Shown piece after piece: positions 17,782 through 27,237 of a stretch of DNA of 64,000 nucleotides. The DNA comes from Woeseiaceae bacterium. GTDB taxonomy: Bacteria; Pseudomonadota; Gammaproteobacteria; Steroidobacterales; Woeseiaceae. The notes beneath the pieces are model-generated. The model did no database searches and had not been told where the DNA came from. It worked only from the letters and a program-made list of their open reading frames with translations. A program made the position numbers and the translations under genes. Location: positions 248,001 to 312,000 of the forward strand of contig JAJFKT010000035.1 in NCBI GenBank assembly GCA_021773075.1. The letters run 5' to 3'. The first letter of the stretch is position 1. Every line of letters starts with the position of its first letter.

Positions 17782-20700
17782 ACAACAAGAATATGCTCGT
17801 TGCCGCACTGCTTTCATTGTCTCTCAGCGCCGTCCAGGCCGAAGAAGAAAAAGAAGATGAGGGCTGGGACGTAAGTGCGATTCCCGGAGAACCTCGGGAT
17901 ATTACGATCGATACCCGATCTGGATCGTGGATGAGCGTTGATGTGAGTCCAAATGGCGAGACAATCGCTTTTGACCTTCTTGGCGACATCTACACAATGC
18001 CAATTGTCGGTGGCGAGGCAACGGCGATCAACAGCGGTCACTCGTGGTCAATTCAACCACGCTTCTCACCTGATGGTTCGGAGATAGCCTTTACCAGTGA
18101 TGCTGGTGGCGGCGATAACATTTGGATTATGAAAGCCGACGGTAGTGATTCGCGTCAGCTGACTAAAGAAGATTTTCGCCTGATGAACAACCCGTATTGG
18201 TCGCCCGACGGTGAGTACATCGCAGCAAAAAAACACCTTACGACGACGCGTTCCGCGGGGACGGGCGAGATCTGGCTTTACCACCGGAATGGCGGTGGCG
18301 GAGTCGCTGTTGTTGAACGTCCGAACGAGCAGCATCAGAAAGCGCTCGGCGAAACCGCGTTTTCTCCAGACGGACGTTATATCTACTACTCATTGGATCA
18401 AACGCCGGGTGGGACATTCGAGTACGCGCAGGACTCGAATGGCGAGGTTATGGCGATTCGGCGGCATGACCTGCACACGGGTGAGAGCGAGGGATTTGTC
18501 AGTGGCGCAGGTGGTTCTGTCAGACCAACGCCATCACCCGACGGCAAGTATCTCGCTTTCGTCCGGCGTATCCGTGGCGAGAGCGCATTGTTCCTGAAGG
18601 ACCTGTCGAGTGGCGCCGAGTATCCGATCTATAAGGGGCTCGATAAAGACCTGCAGGAAGTCTGGGGTACACACGGTGCCTATCCGGGCATGGATTGGAC
18701 GCCGGATTCGAACAGCGTGGTGTTTTGGGCTGGCGGTGCCATCAAGCGAGTCGCGATCGACAGTAAAGAAGTAGCGGATATCGATTTTCGGGTGAACGAC
18801 ACGCGTTCAGTTTACGACCCGCCACGGCCAAAGGTCGATGTAGCACCCGCAAGTTTTGCGACAACTATGGTGCGCAATGTTGAGGTGTCGCCGGACGGAT
18901 CAAAAGTCGTTTTCGAGAGCGCCGGTTACGTATATGTAAAGAACTTGCCGAGTGGAAATCCGACGCGCTTAACGCGTGATGGCTCCGATCACTTTGAATA
19001 CGATCCAAGCTGGTCGCGTGATGGCAGGAATATCACTTTCATTAGCTGGGACGATGAGGATCTTGCCAGTGTGCGCCGGGTACGCTCGAGTGGCGGCCGC
19101 AGTACCCGTATCACAAAGCAGCCAGGACACTATCACTCTCCGCGCTTCTCCCCGGACGGCCGCTCTGTTGTTTACTGGGCGAACGGCGGCGGATACCTGA
19201 CCTCGCCGGACTGGTCGATGCGAACTGGTGTGTTCGTTGTAGCAACGGCAGGCGGCGATTCCCGTCTGATCACAGACGACGGCAGTAACCCGCATTTCGG
19301 TGCGAGCAATGATCGCTTGTATGTCACGCGGAGCGGTGAGGGCGGCCGACAACTGGTCAGTATTGATTTGAACGGTGAAAAACCCCGTACGCATGCAAGT
19401 GGCGAGCACCTGTTGCGCTACGAAGTTGCACCCGACGACAGGCATTTCGCCTATCGTCAGAACTATCAGGTGCATGCTTTACCATTGCCTCCGGGTGGCA
19501 AGGCGCTGTCACTATCGACCAGTATTTCCAGCGTCAATATGACGCAGGCTAGTGGCGACGGCGGTAATTATCCGCATTGGGCGAATGGCGGAAAAACATT
19601 GGCATGGACTTTGGGTGCAAACCTGTTCGAGGCTAATGTCGATGAGTTGTTTGTGTTGGCGGACGACGATGCTGGCTACGAAGCGCCCAGTGACAGCATT
19701 TCCTTATCAATGCAGCTCGAGGCTGATGTTCCGTCGTCTGTTGTCGCCTTGACCGGTGCGCGCATTGTCACTATGGCGGACGACACCGGCGGCGTGATTG
19801 AGGATGGTGTAGTCGTTGTCGAAGGTAATCGCATAACTGCGGTTGGCGCATCCAATGATGTCTCGATACCGGACGGCGCGAGCCGCGTCGATGTTACCGG
19901 AAAGACGATAATTCCCGGACTAATCGATGCGCATGCGCACGGGTCTGCAGGCGTTGGCATGATTCCGGAACAAAACTGGATGGCTTACGCGACACTGGCG
20001 TTCGGCGTTACCACAGTGCACGACCCATCCAATGACGCGACTGAAATTTTCGCGGCGGCCGAGATGCAGCGTACCGGTACTATTCTCTCGCCGCGCATTT
20101 TTTCGACGGGCGACATTGTTTACGGTGCACGCTCCACCTACCTGGCGGATATCAATTCGCTCGACGATGCGCGTGAGCATGTACGGCGTTTGAAGGCACA
20201 GGGTGCCGGCAGCATCAAGAACTACAATCAACCGCGGCGCGAACAACGCCAGCAGGTAACAACAGCAGCACGTGAAGAAGGCATGCTGGTTGTGTCGGAA
20301 GGCGGCTCACAATTCCACATGGATTTGTCCATGGTCGCCGACGGCAATAGTACGATCGAACACAACCTGCCGCAGTCGATGTTGTACGAGGATGTTTTGC
20401 AGTTTTGGAGTCAGACGAAGGTTGCCTACACGCCGACGTTGGGTGTGACCTACGGTGGTTTACGGGGTGAAGATTACTGGTATCAGGAGTCGAATGTCTG
20501 GGAGCACCCGCTACTTTCGAAGTACGTTCCTCCGCATATACTGCAGCCACGTTCTGTTCGTCGGATAATGGCACCGGCCGAAGATTACTACCACACGGTC
20601 AGTGCAGTAACTGCAAAATTGATGGCTGATCGTGGCGTACTTGTCAGTATTGGTGCGCATGGCCAGAGGGAAGGTCTTGCGAGCCACTGGGAAATGTGGA

Positions 20701-20969
20701 GTTTTGCGCAAGGCGGTATGTCAGCAGTCGAGGCGATCCGTGCAGCCACAGCGACACCGGCAAAAGCACTAGGCTATGACGCTGATCTCGGTTCAATCGA
20801 AGTCGGCAAACTGGCCGATCTGGTCGTCATTGACGCGAACGTCGTTGAAGACATCTTCCAGTCGGATAAGGTTAATATGGTGATGTTGAACGGTCGTCTT
20901 TACGACGCGGCGACTATGAACGAGAAGGTTACCGGTAACAGGAAGACAAAGCCGTTCTACTGGCAATAA
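17778..20969 (+). CDS. secreted TolB/PD40 beta-propeller-amidohydrolase fusion
   Basis: A 1063-residue exported enzyme with a signal peptide (NMLVAALLSLSLSAVQA). The first about 600 residues hold repeated propeller blades with SPDG-type motifs (SPNGETIAF, SPDGSEIAF, SPDGEYIAA, SPDGRYIYY, SPDGKYLAF, SPDGSKVVF, SPDGRSVVY). The C-terminal amidohydrolase domain has the metal motif GLIDAHAHG, a later STIEH and SIGAHGQ, and ends with the LGSIEVGKLADLVVID signature of the imidazolonepropionase-like/PHP amidohydrolases. The combination is known among tricorn-like predicted peptidases/amidohydrolases. The start at 17778 overlaps the exporter stop; an in-frame ATG at 17766 would add four residues. The overlap with the exporter may indicate co-expression, but a functional link is unproven. 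Confidence 0.88.
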   Translation: MNNKNMLVAALLSLSLSAVQAEEEKEDEGWDVSAIPGEPRDITIDTRSGSWMSVDVSPNGETIAFDLLGDIYTMPIVGGEATAINSGHSWSIQPRFSPDGSEIAFTSDAGGGDNIWIMKADGSDSRQLTKEDFRLMNNPYWSPDGEYIAAKKHLTTTRSAGTGEIWLYHRNGGGGVAVVERPNEQHQKALGETAFSPDGRYIYYSLDQTPGGTFEYAQDSNGEVMAIRRHDLHTGESEGFVSGAGGSVRPTPSPDGKYLAFVRRIRGESALFLKDLSSGAEYPIYKGLDKDLQEVWGTHGAYPGMDWTPDSNSVVFWAGGAIKRVAIDSKEVADIDFRVNDTRSVYDPPRPKVDVAPASFATTMVRNVEVSPDGSKVVFESAGYVYVKNLPSGNPTRLTRDGSDHFEYDPSWSRDGRNITFISWDDEDLASVRRVRSSGGRSTRITKQPGHYHSPRFSPDGRSVVYWANGGGYLTSPDWSMRTGVFVVATAGGDSRLITDDGSNPHFGASNDRLYVTRSGEGGRQLVSIDLNGEKPRTHASGEHLLRYEVAPDDRHFAYRQNYQVHALPLPPGGKALSLSTSISSVNMTQASGDGGNYPHWANGGKTLAWTLGANLFEANVDELFVLADDDAGYEAPSDSISLSMQLEADVPSSVVALTGARIVTMADDTGGVIEDGVVVVEGNRITAVGASNDVSIPDGASRVDVTGKTIIPGLIDAHAHGSAGVGMIPEQNWMAYATLAFGVTTVHDPSNDATEIFAAAEMQRTGTILSPRIFSTGDIVYGARSTYLADINSLDDAREHVRRLKAQGAGSIKNYNQPRREQRQQVTTAAREEGMLVVSEGGSQFHMDLSMVADGNSTIEHNLPQSMLYEDVLQFWSQTKVAYTPTLGVTYGGLRGEDYWYQESNVWEHPLLSKYVPPHILQPRSVRRIMAPAEDYYHTVSAVTAKLMADRGVLVSIGAHGQREGLASHWEMWSFAQGGMSAVEAIRAATATPAKALGYDADLGSIEVGKLADLVVIDANVVEDIFQSDKVNMVMLNGRLYDAATMNEKVTGNRKTKPFYWQ

Positions 20970-20988
20970 CGCGGTCAGGGAGGTCTGG

Positions 20989-21060
20989 ATGACTGGGAAA
21001 GGCGTACGTTTCGGTCTTGGCGTTCTGCTATTGGCGTTGGGCATTACGGCTTGTTCATAG
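20989..21060 (+). CDS. 23-codon candidate lipoprotein (lipobox then stop)
   Basis: A tiny ORF (MTGKGVRFGLGVLLLALGITACS) with AGGGAGG about 7 bases before the ATG. It has an n-region with Lys/Arg, a hydrophobic core and a lipobox ITAC, then stops one residue after the Cys. If translated and lipidated, the mature product would be Cys-Ser only. It lies between the PD40-amidohydrolase stop and the DUF2339 start, same strand. Either a genuine micro-lipoprotein or the remnant of a larger lipoprotein truncated by a stop. Nothing recognisable follows in frame before 21101. Confidence 0.5.
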   Translation: MTGKGVRFGLGVLLLALGITACS

Positions 21061-21100
21061 TTGATATTCGAATTCTTCGACGAGCATCGAGGTAGCTAAC

Positions 21101-24100
21101 ATGGGTTTCGTTTTTGCTGTTCTAGGAGCAATTGCTGGCGGTTGGCTGATGTCAGGTCGCGGTGGAGCTTTCGGCGTATTTGCGGGAATGATTATCGGCT
21201 GGATTCTGCAGCGCTTAATCGCCGCGCAGTCAACAATAAGAAGCCTTACCAATCGGGTAGACAATCTTGAACAACGTAATGCCGCAACCGCACACGCTGA
21301 CGAGACGGTGCCGGCCGCGGCCAAGGTTGCCGCTAAGAAATTTGACAAGCCAGCACGTGTCTCGATATACGAACCTGAACCGACGCCCGAACCGGAACTC
21401 ACTCCCAAACCAGAACTCAAACCGGAACCAGAGCGAGTTGCGGTTCCGCTACCGCCTGTTGCCGCCGACAGGGCATTGCAGAAAGAAGCCGACGAGGTCG
21501 TGCAGAAACGAACGCCCGTGCAGGATGTGCGGCCGAGCATGGGCGCACATTCCGTAGACGTTGCGAAACGATGGCTGACCACAGGAAACGTTCCGGTAAA
21601 AGTCGGTGTCATCATCTCGTTCTTCGGTGTTGCTTTTCTTTTGAAATACGCCGTAGAGGCGCAGTTATTTTCAATTCCGATTAGCGTGCGCTACTTGACT
21701 GTCGCGGCTTTTGCAGCGGCGTTACTTGTCATTGGCTGGCGTAAGCGCAGCGAGAATCGGACTTTCGCGCTAGCCGTTCAGGGTGGTGGTATCGGCATTT
21801 TGTACCTCACGGTATTTGCTGCCTTTCGACTACACGGCTTGCTGCCACCCGTCGTGGCGTTCGGGTTTTTGATTCTGGTTACGGCTGCAGCGGGAGCCCT
21901 GGCAATCAAGCAAGAGTCGCGAGCGTTCGCGATTCTCGGTACGACCGGCGGATTTCTGGCGCCGCTGCTGGTGTCAACAGGCAGTGGCAACCATGTCGGA
22001 CTGTTTAGCTATTACCTGATCTTGAACAGCGCTGTCCTCGGCGTTGCCTGGTATAGAGCGTGGCGCGAACTCAACATCATCGGCTTTGTTTTCACTTTTG
22101 GCGTTGGCACGATTTGGGGTTACCAGTATTACACCCCGGAACTGTTCTCAACGACGGAACCATTTCTTGTCCTCTACTTCCTGTTCTACACCATCATCGC
22201 TGTCTTGTTCGCTTTCAGACGACCTCCCGAGTTACGTGGTTATGTTGATGGGACCTTGTTGTTTGGTACGCCGACGATCGCTTTCGCACTGCAATCTCAA
22301 ATGCTGGGCGATACCGAATACGGTATGGCTGTCAGCGCGACCGTTGTCTCCGCTTTCTATGCGGCGATGGCACTCTGGTTAAGACGTACGCAGGAGAAAA
22401 ACTTCACGTTGATGGCGCAGGCATTCATAGCGCTAGCAGTCGCGTTTGGCACGATCGCCGTTCCACTTGCGCTTGATGATCGCTGGACTGCGATCGCATG
22501 GGCACTTGAAGGTGCTGCGCTGGTTTGGGTTGGTGTTCGGCAGTCAGCGACGCTTGCGAAAATGTCGGGCGCGGCGCTCGCGTTCGCCGGTGGTGCCGAA
22601 TTTGTCGAGTATGGCTGGGTTAACGATCTCGGAATTCCGATATTGAACGGAAATTTCATGGGCGGTGCATTGATCGCTGTTTCATCTCTGTACTCCGCGT
22701 GGATGTTGCTGTTCGACGAGCGTGGCCGTGAATGGCAAAAATTCGCATCCGGCGGTCTCTTGATCTGGGGTTTGGGTTGGTGGTTCAGCACTGGCTTCGG
22801 TGAAATCTCGGATCGCGCCACATTCAGCAACGAACTCCTGATCGCCATTGCGTATTTTGGGGCGAGTTTTGCGGCTATGCGTTACGCCGCGAATCGCTTG
22901 CAGTGGCTTCTGTTGTGGCAGATTACATTGGGCTTTCTGCCCTTCGCTGGTGGTGCTGCGCTCATTGCCTATGGTTGGACAGACAATTTGGGTATCCCTG
23001 TTTTGAATGGCAATGTTCTCGGCGGGGCTATGATCGCCTGGATGGCTTTGTACAGTGCTCGCAAGTTGCGCACTGACGAGCGTGCCGATGAGGCACTCAA
23101 ATTCGTGTCGGTTTCATTGCTATTTTGGGGGCTGATGTTTTGGTTCGGAACAGGGTCAGCAGAGATCATGGATCGCGCACCGGCAAGTTTGCAGTTGCAC
23201 GGATTGCTGTTATTTGGCGCCCTTAGCGTTGCTGCTATCGGTTTTGCCGGCAAGCACTTTGATTGGATCGCGTACCGGCGTGTGTCGCTGGCTTTGCTGC
23301 CCGCACTGTTTTTCGGCGCCATCATATACCTCTTTGATCACGAACATTTTTTCGACGGTCTCGGAGTTCTTGGCTGGTTGGTGGCGATCGGCGCGCACAT
23401 CTCGATTTTGCGTTTCTATGGTAGTAGCGCGGACAAGGCCGTCAGTGTTACTCACGCATGGGGTGCAATGTTTTTCGTTGGCCTCTTGTCCTACGAGGTT
23501 TTCTGGCAAATAGATCAGATGGTTCGTAATGACGTTTGGTCAGTTGCTGCGGGTCTCCTCGCTTTGGCCGGCGGTGGATTTGGGCTGCTGACCGAAAAGA
23601 AAAATCAGCGCTGGCCGTTTACCGAATACAATGATGCTTATCTCATATCGTCGCTTCTGCTGGTTGTTCTGTATTCGATCCTGGTCGTTGGCGTATGTAT
23701 CAATGATCCGGGTGATCCGTCACCGTTGCCATATATACCGATCTTGAATCCGTTCGACGTACTGTCGCTTGTCGTGTTGTTGCTGATTGGCATTGGCTTG
23801 CGGCTGGAACGGAAGCATGAGCGTTTGCGATTTGGCGGTGACCAGCGCGTACCACAAGTATTTTTCGGCGCGATAGCATTGTTGCTTTCAACGATTTCGG
23901 TGGTGCGGGCCGTGCATCACGTCACAGGTATTGCGTGGACTTCGAGCGCCCTGATGGATTCGGTAACCGTACAGAGCGCGTTGTCAATTTACTGGGCGAT
24001 TCTCGGTCTCACCGGGATGGTGATTGGCACCAGGCGAGCGAAGCGCAATATTTGGATGCCCGGTGCCGGGTTGATGATTGTGGTGGTTCTGAAGTTGTTC

Positions 24101-24229
24101 GTTATCGACCTCGGCGGTACCGGCACTGTTGCTCGAATCGTCTCGTTCCTGGGCGTGGGTGTAGCGCTGCTCGTCGTCGGATACTTCTCGCCGGTTCCGC
24201 CGAAATCTACGGATCTGACCGACCGATAG
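21101..24229 (+). CDS. DUF2339 multi-pass membrane protein
   Basis: A 1042-residue protein with a short N-terminal TM pair, a coiled-coil/proline-rich stretch (about 45-150, with repeated PEPEPTPEPELTPKPELKPEPE-like residues) and then about 25-28 predicted TM helices to the C-terminus. This length and architecture fit the DUF2339 family, whose function is not established. Internal near-repeats are visible: GAEFVEYGWVNDLGIPILNGNFMGGALIA (about 500) and GGAALIAYGWTDNLGIPVLNGNVLGGAMIA (about 625), which shows duplication of a membrane module of about 125 residues. The bile-acid-type symporter gene begins 9 bases downstream. Confidence 0.88.
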   Translation: MGFVFAVLGAIAGGWLMSGRGGAFGVFAGMIIGWILQRLIAAQSTIRSLTNRVDNLEQRNAATAHADETVPAAAKVAAKKFDKPARVSIYEPEPTPEPELTPKPELKPEPERVAVPLPPVAADRALQKEADEVVQKRTPVQDVRPSMGAHSVDVAKRWLTTGNVPVKVGVIISFFGVAFLLKYAVEAQLFSIPISVRYLTVAAFAAALLVIGWRKRSENRTFALAVQGGGIGILYLTVFAAFRLHGLLPPVVAFGFLILVTAAAGALAIKQESRAFAILGTTGGFLAPLLVSTGSGNHVGLFSYYLILNSAVLGVAWYRAWRELNIIGFVFTFGVGTIWGYQYYTPELFSTTEPFLVLYFLFYTIIAVLFAFRRPPELRGYVDGTLLFGTPTIAFALQSQMLGDTEYGMAVSATVVSAFYAAMALWLRRTQEKNFTLMAQAFIALAVAFGTIAVPLALDDRWTAIAWALEGAALVWVGVRQSATLAKMSGAALAFAGGAEFVEYGWVNDLGIPILNGNFMGGALIAVSSLYSAWMLLFDERGREWQKFASGGLLIWGLGWWFSTGFGEISDRATFSNELLIAIAYFGASFAAMRYAANRLQWLLLWQITLGFLPFAGGAALIAYGWTDNLGIPVLNGNVLGGAMIAWMALYSARKLRTDERADEALKFVSVSLLFWGLMFWFGTGSAEIMDRAPASLQLHGLLLFGALSVAAIGFAGKHFDWIAYRRVSLALLPALFFGAIIYLFDHEHFFDGLGVLGWLVAIGAHISILRFYGSSADKAVSVTHAWGAMFFVGLLSYEVFWQIDQMVRNDVWSVAAGLLALAGGGFGLLTEKKNQRWPFTEYNDAYLISSLLLVVLYSILVVGVCINDPGDPSPLPYIPILNPFDVLSLVVLLLIGIGLRLERKHERLRFGGDQRVPQVFFGAIALLLSTISVVRAVHHVTGIAWTSSALMDSVTVQSALSIYWAILGLTGMVIGTRRAKRNIWMPGAGLMIVVVLKLFVIDLGGTGTVARIVSFLGVGVALLVVGYFSPVPPKSTDLTDR

Positions 24230-24238
24230 CCGACCGGA

Positions 24239-25165
24239 ATGGACACAGAACAACTCGACAGCTTGAGAATTGTCCTGGACCCGCTGGGACAGGCGGGTGT
24301 CGCCATTGCCCTGATGCTGGTCATGTTTGGCGTTGCATTGGGTTTAAAGACCAAAGACTTTCGAGTTTTAGCAGGCGAGCCCATGCTTTATGTTGGTGGC
24401 GTCGCTGCTCAGGTCGTGCTGCTCCCGCTGGTAACGTTTGGATTGGTACATTTGATTTCACCTCCGCCTTCCATCGCGCTAGGGATGATCGTGGTGGCGA
24501 GTTGCCCGGGCGGCTCAGTTTCGAACTTGCTCACGTATCTATCGGCTGGCGACGTAGCAGTATCAGTTGGCCTTACAGCCACATCGAGTACGCTAGCGGC
24601 GATTCTTACGCCCGCTTCAACCTTATTCTGGGCGCAGGCCTACGGTCCCACAGCGGAGCTTCTAGTGTCACTTGACGTGAGCCCGTTGCTCTTCGTCGGC
24701 CAAACGACCTTGCTATTGGCATTGCCATTGGTGCTTGGAATGACGGTAGCCGCGAAAGCACCGGATTTTGCAGAGAAGATTCGAAAGAGATCGACGCTCG
24801 CGGGATCGATCGTCCTTGGCAGCACGATCATCTACGGTATCGTCTATTTCTATCCCGTGCTTTGGCCGGCCGCCGGGCTACTGCTAAGCGTAACTGTAGT
24901 GCACAATACGGCTGCGTTTGTCACCGGGGCGCTGGTCGCCTGGCTGCTGACGCGCAGAACAGCTGCTCGTCGTGCATTGACGTTCGAGATTGGCATCCAA
25001 AATTCCGGTCTTGCCCTCATTATATTGCTCGCACAATTGAAAGGCTTGGGCGGTGCGGCGGCAATTGCCGCCGTTTGGGGCGTATGGCATATCTTCGCTG
25101 GTGCATTATTGGCGCTGGCTTACAATTACATGGATAGAAGAAGGGCAGCAATTGTCATCGAATGA
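24239..25165 (+). CDS. bile acid:sodium symporter (BASS/SBF) family transporter
   Basis: A 308-residue inner-membrane carrier with nine to ten TM helices. Family features are FGVALGLKTKDF in the first helices, IVVASCPGGSVSNLLTYLSAGDVAVSVGLTATSSTLAAILTP in the core (a NSLT-like sodium-site region) and FEIGIQNSGLALIIL (the GLQNSGLA-type second crossover). It probably imports an organic anion with sodium. Bacterial members often take pantoate, sterols or keto acids, so bile acid should not be read literally. The flavin reductase gene overlaps its 3' end. Confidence 0.88.
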   Translation: MDTEQLDSLRIVLDPLGQAGVAIALMLVMFGVALGLKTKDFRVLAGEPMLYVGGVAAQVVLLPLVTFGLVHLISPPPSIALGMIVVASCPGGSVSNLLTYLSAGDVAVSVGLTATSSTLAAILTPASTLFWAQAYGPTAELLVSLDVSPLLFVGQTTLLLALPLVLGMTVAAKAPDFAEKIRKRSTLAGSIVLGSTIIYGIVYFYPVLWPAAGLLLSVTVVHNTAAFVTGALVAWLLTRRTAARRALTFEIGIQNSGLALIILLAQLKGLGGAAAIAAVWGVWHIFAGALLALAYNYMDRRRAAIVIE

Positions 25166-25628
25166 AATAGACCTTTCCGAATACCGCCGCGCGCTCGGTA
25201 GTTTCGCCACTGGGGTCGCTGTGATCACAACAGTCGACAAAAATGGCGATCGAGCAGGACTCACCGTAAACAGTTTTAACTCCGTTTCGTTGCGGCCGCC
25301 ACTGGTTTTGTGGAGCATTGCCTGTGATTCTGGTGCTTGCGCCGCGTTCCTGGAGGCCGAACATTTTGCCGTGAATATCCTGTCAACGCATCAGCGCAAC
25401 ATATGCGAAAAATTCGCGGCTGGCGGTAGCAACAAATTCGAGAAAATTGACTGCACTGAGGGCCTTGCGGGTGTGCCGATACTGCCTGAGTTTTCCTCAG
25501 TGTTTGAGTGCAAGACGCAGAATATTTTCGACGGTGGTGACCACAAAATTATTCTTGGTCAAGTTCTGAGATTTGAAGACCGCAAGACTGATCCACTGAT
25601 CTTCTACCGTGGGCACTTCATGACCTAA
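25152..25628 (+). CDS. flavin reductase-like domain protein
   Basis: A 158-residue protein of the flavin reductase/FMN-binding split-barrel family: YRRALGSFATGVAVITT at the start, GLTVNSFNSVSLRPPLVLWSI, FAVNILSTHQ and a late LGQVLRF...PLIFYRGHF. No ATG is available; TTG at 25152 preceded by GAAGGG is the most likely start, giving a 14-base overlap with the symporter gene. The reading frame is open further upstream but lies within the symporter. Probably supplies reduced FMN/FAD to a monooxygenase partner; none is adjacent. Confidence 0.85.
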   Translation: MSSNEIDLSEYRRALGSFATGVAVITTVDKNGDRAGLTVNSFNSVSLRPPLVLWSIACDSGACAAFLEAEHFAVNILSTHQRNICEKFAAGGSNKFEKIDCTEGLAGVPILPEFSSVFECKTQNIFDGGDHKIILGQVLRFEDRKTDPLIFYRGHFMT

Positions 25629-26230
25629 GCCACCGGCTGGTCCTTATGGTCGTGTTTGACCCCGAAGGCAACAACGTGGATCAGAGAGCCGGAAACAAAG
25701 GCTTGCAGCATCGCCAGCACCTTCGTCTCGGCCATCTCGAAAATAACGTCACCCAGAAAATACCCGGATGCCGTCGCCAAAATGACAAAGCCGAACGCGC
25801 TAACCGCGGCAACCCGACCAAAGCTGGGTCGAATTGCCCACCAGATAGCCATACCGACGGGCAGGCGATGCAATATGATCGCATGCGCGAGGCCGACGCC
25901 GCCCTCAGATATCAGTGCAACACCGTCGATCAAGGCGTGAATAAGCAGCCCCATTGCAGCGATCGCGACGATAAACTGATGCGCAGTATCGGTCGCTTTC
26001 CGGAACAAACGCTCAAGCAAAACAGGGAATGCTAACCCGAGCAGAAAAACAATTAGGGCTAGTGACCCGCCATGCCGAAAAGCCTCCGGGAGAATGTGAA
26101 CGGCAATAATGAACGCAATCGATAGAACGATAATCGCATCCAGGCCACGTTTGGCGAGCGTGTGCCTTCGCCCCGCTGCGTAAATTAGCGGACCCAATAG
26201 CAGCGCAACGATGCTTAGCAATAAAGTCAT
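25625..26230 (-). CDS. ZIP-like membrane protein with altered metal site
   Basis: A 201-residue protein with about seven TM helices. ZIP-family landmarks are recognisable: VHILPEAF (TM2), LIHALIDGVALI (TM4, HxxxDG) and LHRLPVGMAIW (TM5). In active ZIP transporters TM5 normally reads HE.PEG; here both Glu positions are Arg and Val, so the binuclear metal centre would be lost. It ends with a His/Asp tail (GVKHDHKDQPVA). Four bases overlap the end of the flavin reductase gene, convergent. Either a divergent ZIP homologue with another role or a metal-insensitive variant. Confidence 0.7.
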   Translation of the reverse strand: MTLLLSIVALLLGPLIYAAGRRHTLAKRGLDAIIVLSIAFIIAVHILPEAFRHGGSLALIVFLLGLAFPVLLERLFRKATDTAHQFIVAIAAMGLLIHALIDGVALISEGGVGLAHAIILHRLPVGMAIWWAIRPSFGRVAAVSAFGFVILATASGYFLGDVIFEMAETKVLAMLQAFVSGSLIHVVAFGVKHDHKDQPVA

Positions 26231-26268
26231 TGTTTCGGCGTGATAGTGACTGTGGTTAGAATGGAGCC

Positions 26269-27237
26269 ATGATTGTGCCCGGGCTTGCTCGCCATTTCCT
26301 GATTATTTGTATTGCTGCAGTGTTCCTGCAGCAAAATGCCTTGGCGCATGGCGGCGTCGTCGAGGAGGATGACCTTTGCGTAATCAAGGTTAATTACCTA
26401 CGCGCTCATTTCAAGATTTATCAACCACGAAGGACCGGGCACGAGCAATTCTGTGAGGACCTGCCTGCGGCGACTGAGAGTATCTTCGTCATGGAGTATC
26501 AACACGATTCCCTGTCTGAGATGCTGGTTGATTTTCGAATCGTGCGTGACGTTACCGGCAAAGGGCGGTTCGCTCGTATCGAGGATATTGCAGCGATCGA
26601 CGATTTGGATAGTGCAACCGTCTTTTATCGGCCAGCCGCGATCGAACCCGATGTCTACGCGATCAATTACGAGTTCGTCGAAGAGGGCGACTTTATCGGT
26701 ATCGTGTCGGCCCAAGATACGGAATCAGGCAAGGAATACGCCGCCGTTTTCCCGTTCGAGGTTGGTTTCACGGGTCTCGGTTACTGGCCCTTTTTTATAG
26801 GACTACTTGTCGTGCTGCAACTTCAATATCTGATAATGAGCGGCCGCCTGAAACGCTGGTTTTCGGGTACCACGGCGACGGCAGTGTTGTTTGCCTTCTT
26901 CGTGCTGATGCAGTCGCCAACAGCATTTGCGGCAGACTATGTGGTGACCTGGACGACGCCGGATGGCGACCTGGTGATCAATCGTATGCACAGCTGGGTT
27001 CTGCATATCGAAACGCCGGACGGGCTTGAGGTCGAGGGTGCTGTCATTGATGTGGAAGGGGGCATGCCAGCGCATGATCATGGTTTGCCAACCAAGCCTC
27101 GAGTGACGAAAGAGCTTGGTGGCGGAAACTATAAGCTCGACGGTCTGCGATTTCATATGGCGGGCTACTGGCAGATCGTCGTTAGTATTACGACCGATTC
27201 CGGGACCTCGGTCGTTACAGTTTCACTACAGCTGTGA
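26269..27237 (+). CDS. membrane protein with secreted N-terminal and YtkA/FixH-like C-terminal domains
   Basis: A 322-residue protein. It has a signal/TM at 8-26, a periplasmic domain (about 27-165, with His at HGG and HF and two Cys), one TM (about 172-190), a short Arg/Lys turn and another hydrophobic segment (about 203-223) that resembles a second signal peptide (FAFFVLMQSPTAFAADY). The final domain (about 224-322) has VEGGMPAHDHGLPTKPRVT, the conserved stretch of YtkA/FixH-type domains seen in copper or respiratory contexts. The internal signal-like segment suggests fusion of two originally separate exported proteins. It overlaps the peroxidase start by four bases (ATGA), so a shared periplasmic redox role is likely. 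Confidence 0.65.
   Translation: MIVPGLARHFLIICIAAVFLQQNALAHGGVVEEDDLCVIKVNYLRAHFKIYQPRRTGHEQFCEDLPAATESIFVMEYQHDSLSEMLVDFRIVRDVTGKGRFARIEDIAAIDDLDSATVFYRPAAIEPDVYAINYEFVEEGDFIGIVSAQDTESGKEYAAVFPFEVGFTGLGYWPFFIGLLVVLQLQYLIMSGRLKRWFSGTTATAVLFAFFVLMQSPTAFAADYVVTWTTPDGDLVINRMHSWVLHIETPDGLEVEGAVIDVEGGMPAHDHGLPTKPRVTKELGGGNYKLDGLRFHMAGYWQIVVSITTDSGTSVVTVSLQL

Noticed and set aside
18969..19475. 168-codon minus-strand ORF
   Set aside because: Antisense to the PD40 propeller repeats, whose frame shows repeated SPDG motifs.
23935..24675. 246-codon plus-strand ORF
   Set aside because: Out of frame across the DUF2339 and symporter genes, both recognisable families.
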